A DNA stretch of 45,947 nt from an uncultured Bacilli bacterium (GTDB lineage Bacteria > Bacillota_I > Bacilli_A > RF39 > UBA660). A program made the translations under genes and the position numbers. The notes under the pieces were generated by a model. The model had not been told where the DNA came from. It did not search any database and saw only the letters and a list, made by a program, of their open reading frames with translations. Positions 26,504 through 34,883 of the stretch are shown here, piece by piece. The stretch lies in contig CALVIZ010000004.1 in assembly GCA_944331865.1 (NCBI GenBank), positions 1-45,947 of the forward strand, read 5' to 3'. The number at the start of each line of letters is the position of its first letter. The first letter of the stretch is position 1.

Positions 26504-27702
26504 AATTAACAATAAAAATTAGAAATGAAACAGAAAATTTTTTATTAGTATTTATAAATGAAGATGAAAATGGGTTTAGTTATGTTTACTCTTTTTCAAA
26601 CGAAAATACTTATAAAAATTTTTTAAAAAATAGAACAGTTAAACGAATTTTTTATATTGATGATAATGCTGATGCTAAAAAACATATTAAGAATAATTTA
26701 GCAGAATTTAATTTGCTTATAGAACAAACTATGCCTATATATGAAATAAATAGTTTAGATGATATATTAGAAACGGAAAACGTAATATTAGATATTAGTA
26801 ATTTAGCTTGGCAAGATAAATTATATGTTATTAATAATTTAGCTACTAATAAAACTTTTTTTAAAGATAGATATACCTTAAATGAAATTTTAACATTAAA
26901 TGATATACAATGTATGTATATGATAATTGAAGATTTAGTAAGACCTTTAAAAATTAAATCTCCATTAGAACAATTATATTCCATCTATACTTTATTAAAA
27001 GAAAGACCTTATTATAATGATAATAACGAAGATATTAATACTACCCGTAGTTTAAATCAGATTTTATATACAAATCCTATAGTTTGTGCTGGATATGCCA
27101 ATTTTTTTAAAGCAATGTGTGATGCTTTAGATATAAGAGTTGAATATTTACATTGGGATAAAAATGATAGTTCTCATGTTGATAACATATGTTATGTTAA
27201 TGATTCTAAATATGATATTGTGGGAATATTTGCTATGGATATTACTTTTGATGTAGAAAGTAATAGAATCTTACATTTTTTATATCCTATGAATAAAGAA
27301 ACTAGAGAAAAAACTCTTGGTGGTTATGTTGTAGATGAACAAAATATATATTATAATTTGTTGAGTCAATACAAAGATTATCTTTATTATATTGAAAAAA
27401 AATATCCAAGTTTTATTATTGATAACCAAAAACAACGGATAATAAGAATAATAAATCAAATTTACGAATTATTAAAATTAAATTATAAAATAAATGAACA
27501 ATGTAATATTGATGAAGAAATTAAAAAAATTAAAAAATATGCTAATGTTTATATATCGCCATTTACTTTAAGAAAGATAATAGATATTGCTGATTTAGAA
27601 TATAGTTTGGAAGTAATAAAAACTAGTTTTCATTATAAAGCATTACATCCTGAAGATAAATTAATGGTAGATGTTTTATGGAATTGTAATAGAAAATTAT
27701 AA
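26500..27702 (+). CDS. transglutaminase-like protein, second of a tandem pair
   Basis: 400 residues from the ATG at 26500 (the GTG at 26494 lies inside AAGAGGTG, the ribosome site). It is a paralogue of the preceding protein over its whole length, with blocks such as VILDISNLAWQDKLYVINNL and LKIKSPLEQLYSIYTLLKER. The Cys-His-Asp set is Cys196 in NPIVCAGYANFFKAMCDALD, His226 in DSSHVDNICYVND and Asp247 in AMDITFD. Conservation of all three in both copies argues that the site is used. The C-terminal 130 residues are helical and end with a basic stretch. A strong terminator follows. Confidence 0.72.
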   Translation: MKLTIKIRNETENFLLVFINEDENGFSYVYSFSNENTYKNFLKNRTVKRIFYIDDNADAKKHIKNNLAEFNLLIEQTMPIYEINSLDDILETENVILDISNLAWQDKLYVINNLATNKTFFKDRYTLNEILTLNDIQCMYMIIEDLVRPLKIKSPLEQLYSIYTLLKERPYYNDNNEDINTTRSLNQILYTNPIVCAGYANFFKAMCDALDIRVEYLHWDKNDSSHVDNICYVNDSKYDIVGIFAMDITFDVESNRILHFLYPMNKETREKTLGGYVVDEQNIYYNLLSQYKDYLYYIEKKYPSFIIDNQKQRIIRIINQIYELLKLNYKINEQCNIDEEIKKIKKYANVYISPFTLRKIIDIADLEYSLEVIKTSFHYKALHPEDKLMVDVLWNCNRKL

Positions 27703-27710
27703 AAAATATG

Positions 27711-27746
27711 AAAAAAATTTGTATTTTTGAAAATACAAATTTTTTT
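27711..27746. terminator. bidirectional terminator between the transglutaminase-like pair and gapA
   Basis: A long inverted repeat AAATTTGTATTTT...AAATACAAATTT with A and T runs on both sides lies between convergent genes. Confidence 0.85.
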
Positions 27747-28749
27747 ATTCAAACATTTTCTTTGCTGTTCTTAGCATTTGAGCTGTATAACCATATTCGT
27801 TATCATACCAAGCTACTATTTTAACTAGTTGGGTGTCATCTACTTCTACAATACTTGTTGATAAACCATCAACTAATGCACCATATTTTTTACCAATTAT
27901 ATCACTAGATACTATTGGATCCATTGTAAATTTTAAGGTTTCATCTTGATTATCCATTAATAATTTATTAACTTCTTCTACACTTGTGTTTTTCTTAAGT
28001 TCAAGAGTAACATCAATTACAGATCCATCTGCAACTGGTACTCTAAATGCTAAACCATCCATTTTATTTAACAAATCAGGAATTACTAATCCAATTGCTG
28101 ATGCCGCTCCAGTTGATGCTGGAACTATATTTTGACCACACGCTCTTCCTCGTCTTGCTTTAATTCCTTTTTTATGAGCAATATCAAGTGTTGCTTGATC
28201 ATTGGTATATGCATGTATAGTAGTCATAAATCCCTTTTTAATTCCTAAATTGTCATTTATTACTTTTAGTACTGGGGCAAGACAATTAGTTGTACAGCTT
28301 GCTGCAGATACCACTATATCTTCACTTGTTAATTCATTGTGGTTAACATTATATACTATTGTTTTCATATCACCTTTTCCAGGTGCTGATATAAGTACTT
28401 TTTTAGCTCCTGCTTCAATATGTTTTCTAGCATCTTCTAATTTAGTAAATTTACCAGTACATTCAAGTACTAAATCTACTCCTAATTCACCCCAAGGTAA
28501 ATTTACTGGGTCCATTTCTGCAAAAACTTTAATTCTTTTTTGATGTGCTACTACTATTTCATCTCCTTCAAATGTTATTTCATCTTCATGAAATGTACGA
28601 TGAACTGTGTCATATTTAACTAAATATGCTAAATCTTCTGCACTGGACAAATCGTTAATTGCTACAATATCAAAATCTGTTTGCGTAACTATTTGCCTAA
28701 ATGCAAGTCTTCCAATTCTTCCAAAACCATTAATTGCTACCTTAATCAT
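27745..28749 (-). CDS. gapA: glyceraldehyde-3-phosphate dehydrogenase
   Basis: 334 residues, the usual length. NAD site INGFGRIGRLAFRQ at the N-terminus; catalytic Cys in VSAASCTTNCLAPVLKVIND; conserved His in MTTIHAYTNDQ; GRACGQNIVPASTGAASAIG; C-terminal WYDNEYGYTAQML. It oxidises glyceraldehyde 3-phosphate to 1,3-bisphosphoglycerate. AGGAGGAAATT precedes the ATG, and the gene overlaps the end of the kinase gene by eight bases, so both are co-transcribed. The normal gapA-pgk adjacency is broken by about 3.7 kb of unrelated genes. Confidence 0.98.
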   Translation of the reverse strand: MIKVAINGFGRIGRLAFRQIVTQTDFDIVAINDLSSAEDLAYLVKYDTVHRTFHEDEITFEGDEIVVAHQKRIKVFAEMDPVNLPWGELGVDLVLECTGKFTKLEDARKHIEAGAKKVLISAPGKGDMKTIVYNVNHNELTSEDIVVSAASCTTNCLAPVLKVINDNLGIKKGFMTTIHAYTNDQATLDIAHKKGIKARRGRACGQNIVPASTGAASAIGLVIPDLLNKMDGLAFRVPVADGSVIDVTLELKKNTSVEEVNKLLMDNQDETLKFTMDPIVSSDIIGKKYGALVDGLSTSIVEVDDTQLVKIVAWYDNEYGYTAQMLRTAKKMFE

Positions 28750-30385
28750 AATTTCCTCCTATAAATTCTCTTAATATTGAATCATCTGTTACATATTCCC
28801 CAGGTATCGGGAAAAATATCTTTAAAAAATCTATTAATCTCCTTGCTTCCTCATAATATATAGAGTCTACTCCAACTGATAATAATAACGGCTCGACATA
28901 TACTTTTAATACACCAACTTCATAAGCAAGTGCTGTATTTATTATAACATTTGCTTGGTGAATATATGGAAATATATACTTTTCTTCCCCCCTTCTTACT
29001 CTTTGCCAATTATCAATTGTGTTAAGAACATCGTATCCTCTAGTTCGATTATCTCTAACTATTCTTCTTAATAATCTTAAATCTAGTGTCGATACATAAT
29101 TGTGTTCATCTATATTTAAAGGAATAAAAGGACTTAAATAAATTCGATATTTGCTTCTTTTATCAACATCTTTTGTTAATTCATCATTTAAAGCATGTAA
29201 ACCTTCTATTAAAAAGATACTATTTTCTTTTAACTTTATTTTATTTTCACTATATTCTCTTTTTCCTGTTAAAAAATTATATATTGGTAAAGTTATCTCT
29301 TCACCATTTAATAACTTGTTTAAATCTTCATTAAATAATTTAACATCTATAGCTTCTAAACATTCATAATCATTGTTTCCATCTTCATCTTTAGGATTTA
29401 CATCTCTATTTACAAAATAATCATCTAAACTAATTTTTATTGCATCATATCCTAATGCTTCAAGATAAGAAGCTATTCTTTTTGTTGTTGTCGTTTTACC
29501 ACTAGATGATGGACCAGCGATTAAAATAAATTTTATGTCTCTGTTACTAACTATTTCATCTACCACTTTAGCTATATCTAAGCTAAACATTAATTCATTG
29601 GACCTTATAAAATCTTTTATCTTTCCACTGGCAATAGTTTTATTTAAATCACTAATATATGGCATGTGTAAATTATCTAGCCAACTTTGACCTTTAAAAA
29701 ATGCTTCTATAATATTATCATAGTGAACATATTCTGGAACTACTCCATTGCTTTTTATACTTGGAAACATAAATACTATGCGATTATTTCCTAAATATAT
29801 AAGTTCATATTTATCTATACTTCCTGTATTATATGGCATTATTGAATAAAAATAATTAAATTTATTATGCAAACGATAAAATGTTACAAATTTATCACTT
29901 ATACTTTGAATATTATATGCTTTTTCTAATTCATTAAATCTTAAATAATATTTTATTGCTTCTTTAGGATCTACATTAAATTTATCTATTTTATCATTGG
30001 CATCTACTATTTGGGCCATCCTAGCTTTTATCTTAGATAAATCTTCTTGGGTTAATATTTTATTCCCTTGTACTACTGCTAACATTCCCCTGGGAACGCT
30101 ATGCTCATAACAAACTTCTAAATCTGGAAAAGTTTCAGTTAATGCTATTTCAAATAAAAATTTAAGCCCTGCTTTATATATTTTATTGCCAATTATATCA
30201 TTGGTATTTATAAATTCTATTATTTCATCTTGATATGCTTTCGTGGTTAAAGGAAATACTTCGTTTCCTATCTTATAACCCATTATATTAGGCATATCAT
30301 AATCTTTGCTAATATCATAATAAAGTGTCCCTTTATCATATTCATGCACTGATTTATCTTGAAAAGTAATTTTTACTTTTTCCAT
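28742..30385 (-). CDS. TGS domain / uridine kinase-like nucleoside kinase
   Basis: 547 residues. The first 60 residues resemble a TGS domain (VKITFQDKSVHEYDKGTLYY), followed by a threonyl-tRNA-synthetase-like second domain (about 60-260). The C-terminal half is a uridine kinase-type P-loop: Walker A AGPSSSGKTTTTKRI, then ISLDDYFVNRD, IEGLHALNDELT and RDNRTRGYD. This architecture is common in Firmicutes and is annotated as a nucleoside kinase; the exact substrate is unsettled. It is the first gene of an operon with gapA and is read from AGAGGG near 30390, diverging from clpP. Confidence 0.9.
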   Translation of the reverse strand: MEKVKITFQDKSVHEYDKGTLYYDISKDYDMPNIMGYKIGNEVFPLTTKAYQDEIIEFINTNDIIGNKIYKAGLKFLFEIALTETFPDLEVCYEHSVPRGMLAVVQGNKILTQEDLSKIKARMAQIVDANDKIDKFNVDPKEAIKYYLRFNELEKAYNIQSISDKFVTFYRLHNKFNYFYSIMPYNTGSIDKYELIYLGNNRIVFMFPSIKSNGVVPEYVHYDNIIEAFFKGQSWLDNLHMPYISDLNKTIASGKIKDFIRSNELMFSLDIAKVVDEIVSNRDIKFILIAGPSSSGKTTTTKRIASYLEALGYDAIKISLDDYFVNRDVNPKDEDGNNDYECLEAIDVKLFNEDLNKLLNGEEITLPIYNFLTGKREYSENKIKLKENSIFLIEGLHALNDELTKDVDKRSKYRIYLSPFIPLNIDEHNYVSTLDLRLLRRIVRDNRTRGYDVLNTIDNWQRVRRGEEKYIFPYIHQANVIINTALAYEVGVLKVYVEPLLLSVGVDSIYYEEARRLIDFLKIFFPIPGEYVTDDSILREFIGGNYD

Positions 30386-30478
30386 ACAATCCCTCTATTC
30401 TTTAAAATTATAACATAAATATTTGTTTTTTTGAATAAAAAATATATTATTTTACTATTATTATTCTAGGTGATCTAT

Positions 30479-31057
30479 TTGAATATTATTCCAACTGTAA
30501 TTGAAAAAACTAGTAATAAAGAATATGCTTATGATTTGTATTCTAGACTGCTAAAAGATAGAATAGTTTTTTTAACTGGTGAAATTAATGATAATTTAGC
30601 AAATATTGTTATTAGTGAACTTTTATATCTCGATAATTTAAGTAATGAAGATATTTATTTATATATTAATAGTCCCGGTGGCTCTATTACTGCAGGACTA
30701 AGCATTTATGATACTATGAATTTTATTAATAGTAATGTTTGTACCATAGGTATTGGTATGTGCGCTTCTATGGCAGCATTTTTGCTTTCTAGCGGGAGTA
30801 TTAGATATGCCTTACCTAATACTGAAGTTATGATTCATCAACCTTTAGGGGGTGCTCAAGGCCAGGCTACAGATTTAAAAATTGCTGCCGAAAGAATTAT
30901 TAAACTAAAAGAAAAGTTAAATAAAATTTTGGCTAAAAATACAAAACAAACTATAAAAAAAATTTATGAAGATACAGAAAGAGATAATTTTTTGTCTGCT
31001 GAAGAAGCCCTTAATTATGGTTTAATCGATAAAATAATAAAAAAGAATGCTTTTTAA
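30479..31057 (+). CDS. clpP: ATP-dependent Clp protease proteolytic subunit ClpP
   Basis: 192 residues from the TTG at 30479, which follows AGGTGATC; the protein then begins [20 protein letters not shown], exactly like other ClpP proteins. The triad is Ser97 in [13 protein letters not shown], His120 in [15 protein letters not shown] and Asp169 in TERDNF. The loop after Ser97 is two residues shorter than in Bacillus. ClpP forms a barrel-shaped protease with ClpC/ClpX. The N-terminus is mature-like with no propeptide. No CtsR gene or obvious CtsR operator was seen in the 93-base divergent gap upstream. Confidence 0.97.
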   Translation: MNIIPTVIEKTSNKEYAYDLYSRLLKDRIVFLTGEINDNLANIVISELLYLDNLSNEDIYLYINSPGGSITAGLSIYDTMNFINSNVCTIGIGMCASMAAFLLSSGSIRYALPNTEVMIHQPLGGAQGQATDLKIAAERIIKLKEKLNKILAKNTKQTIKKIYEDTERDNFLSAEEALNYGLIDKIIKKNAF

Positions 31058-31338
31058 TACATTCTTATTATTATATCCCCATCTTCACTATACATAAATT
31101 TTTCTTTTGCATATCTTGCTACATATTCACTATCTTGTAATTTTGTAACATCACTTTTAAGTTTTTCTTCTTCACTTAATAGTGTGTTATATTCATCAGT
31201 TAATGCTTTTATTTGGCTATTATTGTCTAGTATTTCTTGCCAATCTTTAAATACACTACTTACTAATGTTATTAATAATCCAATTATACAAAATGTTATT
31301 AAAACTAATCTCTTTTTTTCTTTTTTAGTTTTTTTCAT
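31054..31338 (-). CDS. divIC: cell-division protein DivIC/FtsB-like
   Basis: 94 residues: a basic start ([20 protein letters not shown]), one membrane helix near 12-30, then a coiled coil ([20 protein letters not shown]) and the conserved end [20 protein letters not shown]. DivIC forms a complex with DivIB and FtsL that activates septal wall synthesis. It follows yabP-yabQ as in Bacillus and Clostridia, which supports the call. It converges on clpP and their stops overlap. A TATAAT-like -10 lies near 31362-31367 on the minus strand. Confidence 0.9.
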   Translation of the reverse strand: MKKTKKEKKRLVLITFCIIGLLITLVSSVFKDWQEILDNNSQIKALTDEYNTLLSEEEKLKSDVTKLQDSEYVARYAKEKFMYSEDGDIIIRMY

Positions 31339-31371
31339 CTTGACACCCTTTTCTCTAAATTATTATATCAA

Positions 31372-31405
31372 AAAAAGTAAAATTGCAACTAATATTTTAC
31401 TTTTT
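31372..31405 (-). terminator. terminator after yabQ
   Basis: On the minus strand the stem AAAGTAAAA...TTTTACTTT with T run overlaps the end of yabQ and separates it from the divIC promoter. Confidence 0.7.
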
Positions 31406-31705
31406 TAATAATTTTTTTACATATATTTTACATTTGTCTTTTATTTTATAATAATATACATTACTTATACTAAACCCTATTATTAAGGTAATTAAAAAAT
31501 AAAGATGAAAATAACCATGATTTATTTTATATATTATATAAATGTATAATATTACTATATCTATTATAAATATTGTTGTAATTATTAATCTTATTATTTT
31601 ACTTTTATTATTTAATATATAATAGTTAAATTTACTTAATAAATAAAAGAATATACCATATATAAATGATATTAAAAATGATATTATTTGAATATAACTG
31701 GTCAT
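31397..31705 (-). CDS. yabQ: sporulation membrane protein YabQ
   Basis: 102 residues with several hydrophobic helices (IISFLISFIYGIFFYLLSKF, IIRLIITTIFIIDIVILYIY, LYFLITLIIGFSISNVYYYK). The sequence is too simple to identify alone, but it starts within the last codons of yabP (ATGA overlap) and precedes divIC, the invariant yabP-yabQ-divIC order of spore formers. In Bacillus, YabQ is a membrane protein of the outer forespore membrane required for spore cortex formation. The call relies mainly on position. Confidence 0.8.
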   Translation of the reverse strand: MTSYIQIISFLISFIYGIFFYLLSKFNYYILNNKSKIIRLIITTIFIIDIVILYIYIIYKINHGYFHLYFLITLIIGFSISNVYYYKIKDKCKIYVKKLLKK

Positions 31706-31980
31706 TTAAATAGTTTTGTTATTACACTTTCTTCTTTTTTAGTTGTTTTACCATCAATATATGTAAAAGAATTTATTTTTCCTTTTATTTTAACATTTCC
31801 ATCATTTGTATCTAATTTTAATAATTCTAAACCCTCTCCAAGTAAGCGAATATTTCCTACTGTTGTTTCCATTAAAAATTCTTCATCATCAAAACTTACT
31901 ATTTTATTTACTCCAGTAAGACTTATACTTGCTCGATCGATCATTTTTATTTCTTGAGTGCCAAAATTTATGCCTTCCAT
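31702..31980 (-). CDS. yabP: sporulation protein YabP
   Basis: 92 residues of the YabP/YqfC family: MIDRASISLTGVNKIVSFDD, FLMETTVGNIRLLGEGLELL and KLDTNDGNVKIKGKINSFTY. These are small all-beta proteins expressed in the mother cell during sporulation. GGTGATAAT precedes the ATG. A CATATAAT element 15 bases upstream matches one before yabG. The gene is not preceded by the S4-domain gene (rqcP) that usually sits next to it, but by an unknown gene with its own terminator. Confidence 0.92.
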   Translation of the reverse strand: MEGINFGTQEIKMIDRASISLTGVNKIVSFDDEEFLMETTVGNIRLLGEGLELLKLDTNDGNVKIKGKINSFTYIDGKTTKKEESVITKLFK

Positions 31981-31994
31981 ATTATCACCATTAA

Positions 31995-32002
31995 ATTATA
32001 TG
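31995..32002 (-). promoter_or_regulatory. CATATAAT sporulation-type -10 element before yabP
   Basis: On the minus strand CATATAAT fits the -10 consensus of mother-cell sigma factors (CATA-TAAT). The same eight bases, followed by TAATGGTGATA, occur upstream of yabG at 37533-37540. In both, GGAAAAA lies 14 bases above the element. Confidence 0.55.
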
Positions 32003-32006
32003 AAAA

Positions 32007-32044
32007 AAAAATAAAGTTTTTCCTATTTCAAAAAACTTTATTTT
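32007..32044 (-). terminator. terminator after the 32038-32463 gene
   Basis: The inverted repeat AATAAAGTTTTT...AAAAACTTTATT is followed by nine T on the minus strand and overlaps the stop codon. Confidence 0.8.
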
Positions 32045-32463
32045 GAAGAGATTCTTATTCTTTGATAAGATAAATCATTATTTTCTTCTTCAGTAAAATC
32101 TTCTTCAGGTTTTTGTTGATTAATTAGGGCATTTTTTAATATATCTTCAACTGTCATATCTTCTCGATAATCTAATACAATATCTGATTCTTCTAAAAAT
32201 TCAATTTTGCTTGTTTGGGGAAAATAAATTATTCCACTAGCTTTTAATGCACTGTATTTTGCCATAAATATATCAGAACTATGGATTCCTAAATAACTCT
32301 TTATTGAATTATTTAGTAATATATCATTTATATCAAGTTTTAATCCAACATAATATTCTTGTCTTTTTACTTCATCACCATTAATTGTTGTTTGCTTTGC
32401 CCCAATTAATTGTTGTTTTTTAGATCTATCAATATCATAAATAAAATCTATTTTACTAACCAC
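32038..32463 (-). CDS. uncharacterised protein, putative Spo0A target
   Basis: 141 residues from a GTG preceded by GGAGAGG. It is not recognised. It starts MVSKIDFIYDIDRSKKQQLI and has no membrane segment. IHSSDIFMAKYSALKASGII lies in the middle and an acidic stretch (EDFTEEENNDLSYQRIR) near the end. The upstream region holds a sigma-A-type promoter (TTGACA at 32521-32526, TAAAAT at 32497-32502, spacer 18) and a 0A-box-like site at 32546-32554, so early sporulation control is possible. It precedes yabP but is separated from it by a terminator. Confidence 0.7.
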   Translation of the reverse strand: MVSKIDFIYDIDRSKKQQLIGAKQTTINGDEVKRQEYYVGLKLDINDILLNNSIKSYLGIHSSDIFMAKYSALKASGIIYFPQTSKIEFLEESDIVLDYREDMTVEDILKNALINQQKPEEDFTEEENNDLSYQRIRISSK

Positions 32464-32496
32464 GATATCCTCTCCTTTTTTTGGGTTGTGAACAAA

Positions 32497-32526
32497 ATTT
32501 TAGCACATATATTTATTATATGTCAA
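32497..32526 (-). promoter_or_regulatory. sigma-A promoter of the 32038-32463 gene
   Basis: TTGACA (32521-32526), an 18-base spacer and TAAAAT (32497-32502) with an upstream TG lie 34 bases before the start codon. Confidence 0.7.
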
Positions 32527-32545
32527 GCAATTAGGAAAAGAACCG

Positions 32546-32554
32546 TTCGACAAA
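32546..32554 (-). promoter_or_regulatory. 0A-box-like site upstream of the 32038-32463 gene
   Basis: TTTGTCGAA on the minus strand lies about 20 bases above the -35 box of the promoter at 32497-32526. It is the second exact match in the window to the core Spo0A box, the other being before spo0A. Confidence 0.55.
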
Positions 32555-32558
32555 ATAT

Positions 32559-33239
32559 TTATTTGTAAACCACTAATTGAATATTTTTGCTTAATTCAGT
32601 TGCTTCTTTAAATGTAAAATCTTCATAAAATTTATAGTTAAAGTTATTACTTTTTAATATCTTTTCTAAGGTTTTTATTTTATATATTAAAAATTCATGA
32701 GTATCATAATAGGATTTGCCATCTATTATGTATTTTATTTTAGTCGTTTCTTTGTATGTATCTTCATTAAATACCCATTCCATTATTCTTTGGTTATTTT
32801 CATGAATTGTTTCCTTTTTACCGCTTTTTCTTCCATTGTGTAAGTCTATTATTAAAATACCGTTTTCTTTTAAATGATTATAACAATTAAGTAATCCTTT
32901 TTCAAATTCTTCATAACTCTTTAAATGATTAAATACTGCGAAGAGAGAAAGTATTACATCATATTTTTGATTAATTTTAAAATCTAATAAATTTTTATTA
33001 TATAATTTACCTCTTACTCTTGTTTTGGCAACATTAAGCATTTCTTTGTTTAAATCTATTCCATTTACTGAATAACCCTTTTCTTCTAGTAAATGCATGT
33101 GGATTCCAGTGCCACAACCTACATCTAATACTTTTTTTCTATCACCAATTATTTTCGTTATAAAATCTATTTCTTCATCATATTTTTTTGTTTGATAAAA
33201 TAAATCATAATATTTTGCCATATTTTGATATTCATACAT
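32559..33239 (-). CDS. class I SAM-dependent methyltransferase
   Basis: 226 residues. Rossmann motif I is VLDVGCGTGIHMHLLEEKGY; motif II lies at YSVNGIDLNKEML, and later strands include YDVILSLFAVFNHL and ENGILIIDLHNGRKSG. The pattern fits small-molecule methyltransferases that begin MYEYQNMAKYYDLFYQ, a family of unknown substrate common in Firmicutes. It lies 14 bases after the CoA-transferase stop and is probably in the same transcript. Function beyond methyl transfer cannot be said. Confidence 0.85.
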   Translation of the reverse strand: MYEYQNMAKYYDLFYQTKKYDEEIDFITKIIGDRKKVLDVGCGTGIHMHLLEEKGYSVNGIDLNKEMLNVAKTRVRGKLYNKNLLDFKINQKYDVILSLFAVFNHLKSYEEFEKGLLNCYNHLKENGILIIDLHNGRKSGKKETIHENNQRIMEWVFNEDTYKETTKIKYIIDGKSYYDTHEFLIYKIKTLEKILKSNNFNYKFYEDFTFKEATELSKNIQLVVYK

Positions 33240-33253
33240 GTTATCATCTCTCT

Positions 33254-34813
33254 TTATACTTTTAAATACATTTTTTCGCTTTTAAATATTTTTTCATCCA
33301 TTAATCTTAAATCTTCTGCTACATTTGGACGAAAATCCATTTGATTAAATATGTCTTTAATTATATCTACCCCTGGAGCAATTTCTATTAAAGTTATTCC
33401 CTTTTCATCAAGTTTAAAGACTGCTCTTTCTGTAACATATAATATTTCTTGTTTATTTAATCTTGCTTGTTTTGCCGAAAAAGTAATTTGTTCTACTTTT
33501 TTAACAAATTTATGTTCTGTTCCTTCATTTTCTATAATTAATTTTGCATCCTTTATTTCTTCTTTTAATCCTTTGGCTGTAAATGTTCCTATAAATATTA
33601 CTTTTTTAGTTGATTGGGTTATGTTGATAAATCCACCGGGGCCCGTAACTCTAGTGCCAAATTTTGATACATTGACATTTCCTTCTTCGTCAACTTCAGC
33701 AAGACCTAAAATTGCCATGTCTAAAGATCCGCCGTTATAGGCATCAAATTGTTCAGGAGTTGAAACTACTGAATCTGGGTTTATTGAACCACCAAAAGCG
33801 ACTCCACCGATAGGTACTCCACCAGTTGGTCCCGTTTCTACTGAAAGATATATGTCGTTGGCAAAGCCTTCTTCTGCAGCAATGTTGGCAACTGTATCTG
33901 GCATTCCTACTCCAAGATTTATTACATTTCCTTTTTTTATTTCTAAGGCTGCTCTTCGACCACAAATTTTGCGATTATTAAGTTCATTAATTTTTACTTC
34001 TTCCAACGGAATTTTTATATCTCCAACTATTTCTGGACGATATATTGGCATATTATAATCACCTAAAGTTAAATCAGGTTTTGATACTAAAACATAATCT
34101 ACATATGAAGAATGAATTATGGCATTTCTGGCTTTTAAACTGCCTTTTGGTACTATTTTTTCTACTTGAGCTATTACTATTCCTTTTGAATTGTGAGCTG
34201 CTATTGCCATGTTGTATTGTTCACCAATTAATGCTTCGTGTTCTAATGATAAATTTCCATCTTCGTCTGCATATGTTGCTTTGATTATGGCAACATCTAT
34301 TTTAAATGTCTTATAAAATAATTGTTCTTGATTTTCTATTTTTATTAAAGATACTATATCTGGTAGTTCTTTAGCTTTTTCGTTTGCTCTACAACCATTA
34401 ATTCTCGGATCTGCAAAAGTATTTAAACCAATGTGGGTTATTATACCAAGTTCACCCCCGGCTATTGCCCGATATAAATGATTTATTACTCCCAAAGGAA
34501 GAGCAAAAGCTGGAAATTCATTGTTTCCTATAGCATTACCAAATACCTTCCCCATTCCTAAATGAGCACATATCGCTTTTCCTACTAACCCTGGTTTAGC
34601 AAGCATGTTCATTCCTACTTCATCTTCAGTTAAATTCCCTGGGGATATGCCACATGTTACCCCAATATTTTTGGGATGATTATTTTTTATATATGAATCT
34701 CTAATTGCTCTAAGTATTGCTTCACAAGAGCCACTTCCCCCAGAGCCTGAAATTGCTACCATATCATTATCTTTTATTAATTTACCTACTTCATCAGATT
34801 CTATTACTATCAT
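33254..34813 (-). CDS. family I acyl-CoA transferase (propionate/acetate CoA-transferase-like)
   Basis: 519 residues, the length of fused alpha-beta family I CoA-transferases. The N-terminal half has VAISGSGGSGSCEAILRAIR and CGISPGNLTEDEVGMNMLAK. The C-terminal half has VINLGVGMPDTVANIAAEEG and the catalytic Glu in LSVETGPTGGVPIGG. It moves CoA between carboxylic acids such as acetate, propionate, butyrate or lactate, fitting fermentative metabolism. The exact substrate is not deducible. Gly-rich loops are intact. Confidence 0.9.
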   Translation of the reverse strand: MIVIESDEVGKLIKDNDMVAISGSGGSGSCEAILRAIRDSYIKNNHPKNIGVTCGISPGNLTEDEVGMNMLAKPGLVGKAICAHLGMGKVFGNAIGNNEFPAFALPLGVINHLYRAIAGGELGIITHIGLNTFADPRINGCRANEKAKELPDIVSLIKIENQEQLFYKTFKIDVAIIKATYADEDGNLSLEHEALIGEQYNMAIAAHNSKGIVIAQVEKIVPKGSLKARNAIIHSSYVDYVLVSKPDLTLGDYNMPIYRPEIVGDIKIPLEEVKINELNNRKICGRRAALEIKKGNVINLGVGMPDTVANIAAEEGFANDIYLSVETGPTGGVPIGGVAFGGSINPDSVVSTPEQFDAYNGGSLDMAILGLAEVDEEGNVNVSKFGTRVTGPGGFINITQSTKKVIFIGTFTAKGLKEEIKDAKLIIENEGTEHKFVKKVEQITFSAKQARLNKQEILYVTERAVFKLDEKGITLIEIAPGVDIIKDIFNQMDFRPNVAEDLRLMDEKIFKSEKMYLKV

Positions 34814-34850
34814 GATTCACCTTCTATTTTTATTATAACAAAAAATAGCC

Positions 34851-34883
34851 AAAATAAAAACCTAAGTTAATAGGTTTTATTTT
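34851..34883 (-). terminator. terminator after the acyltransferase gene
   Basis: On the minus strand AAAATAAAACCTA...TAGGTTTTTATTTT forms a long stem with a short loop overlapping the gene's last codons. Confidence 0.8.
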
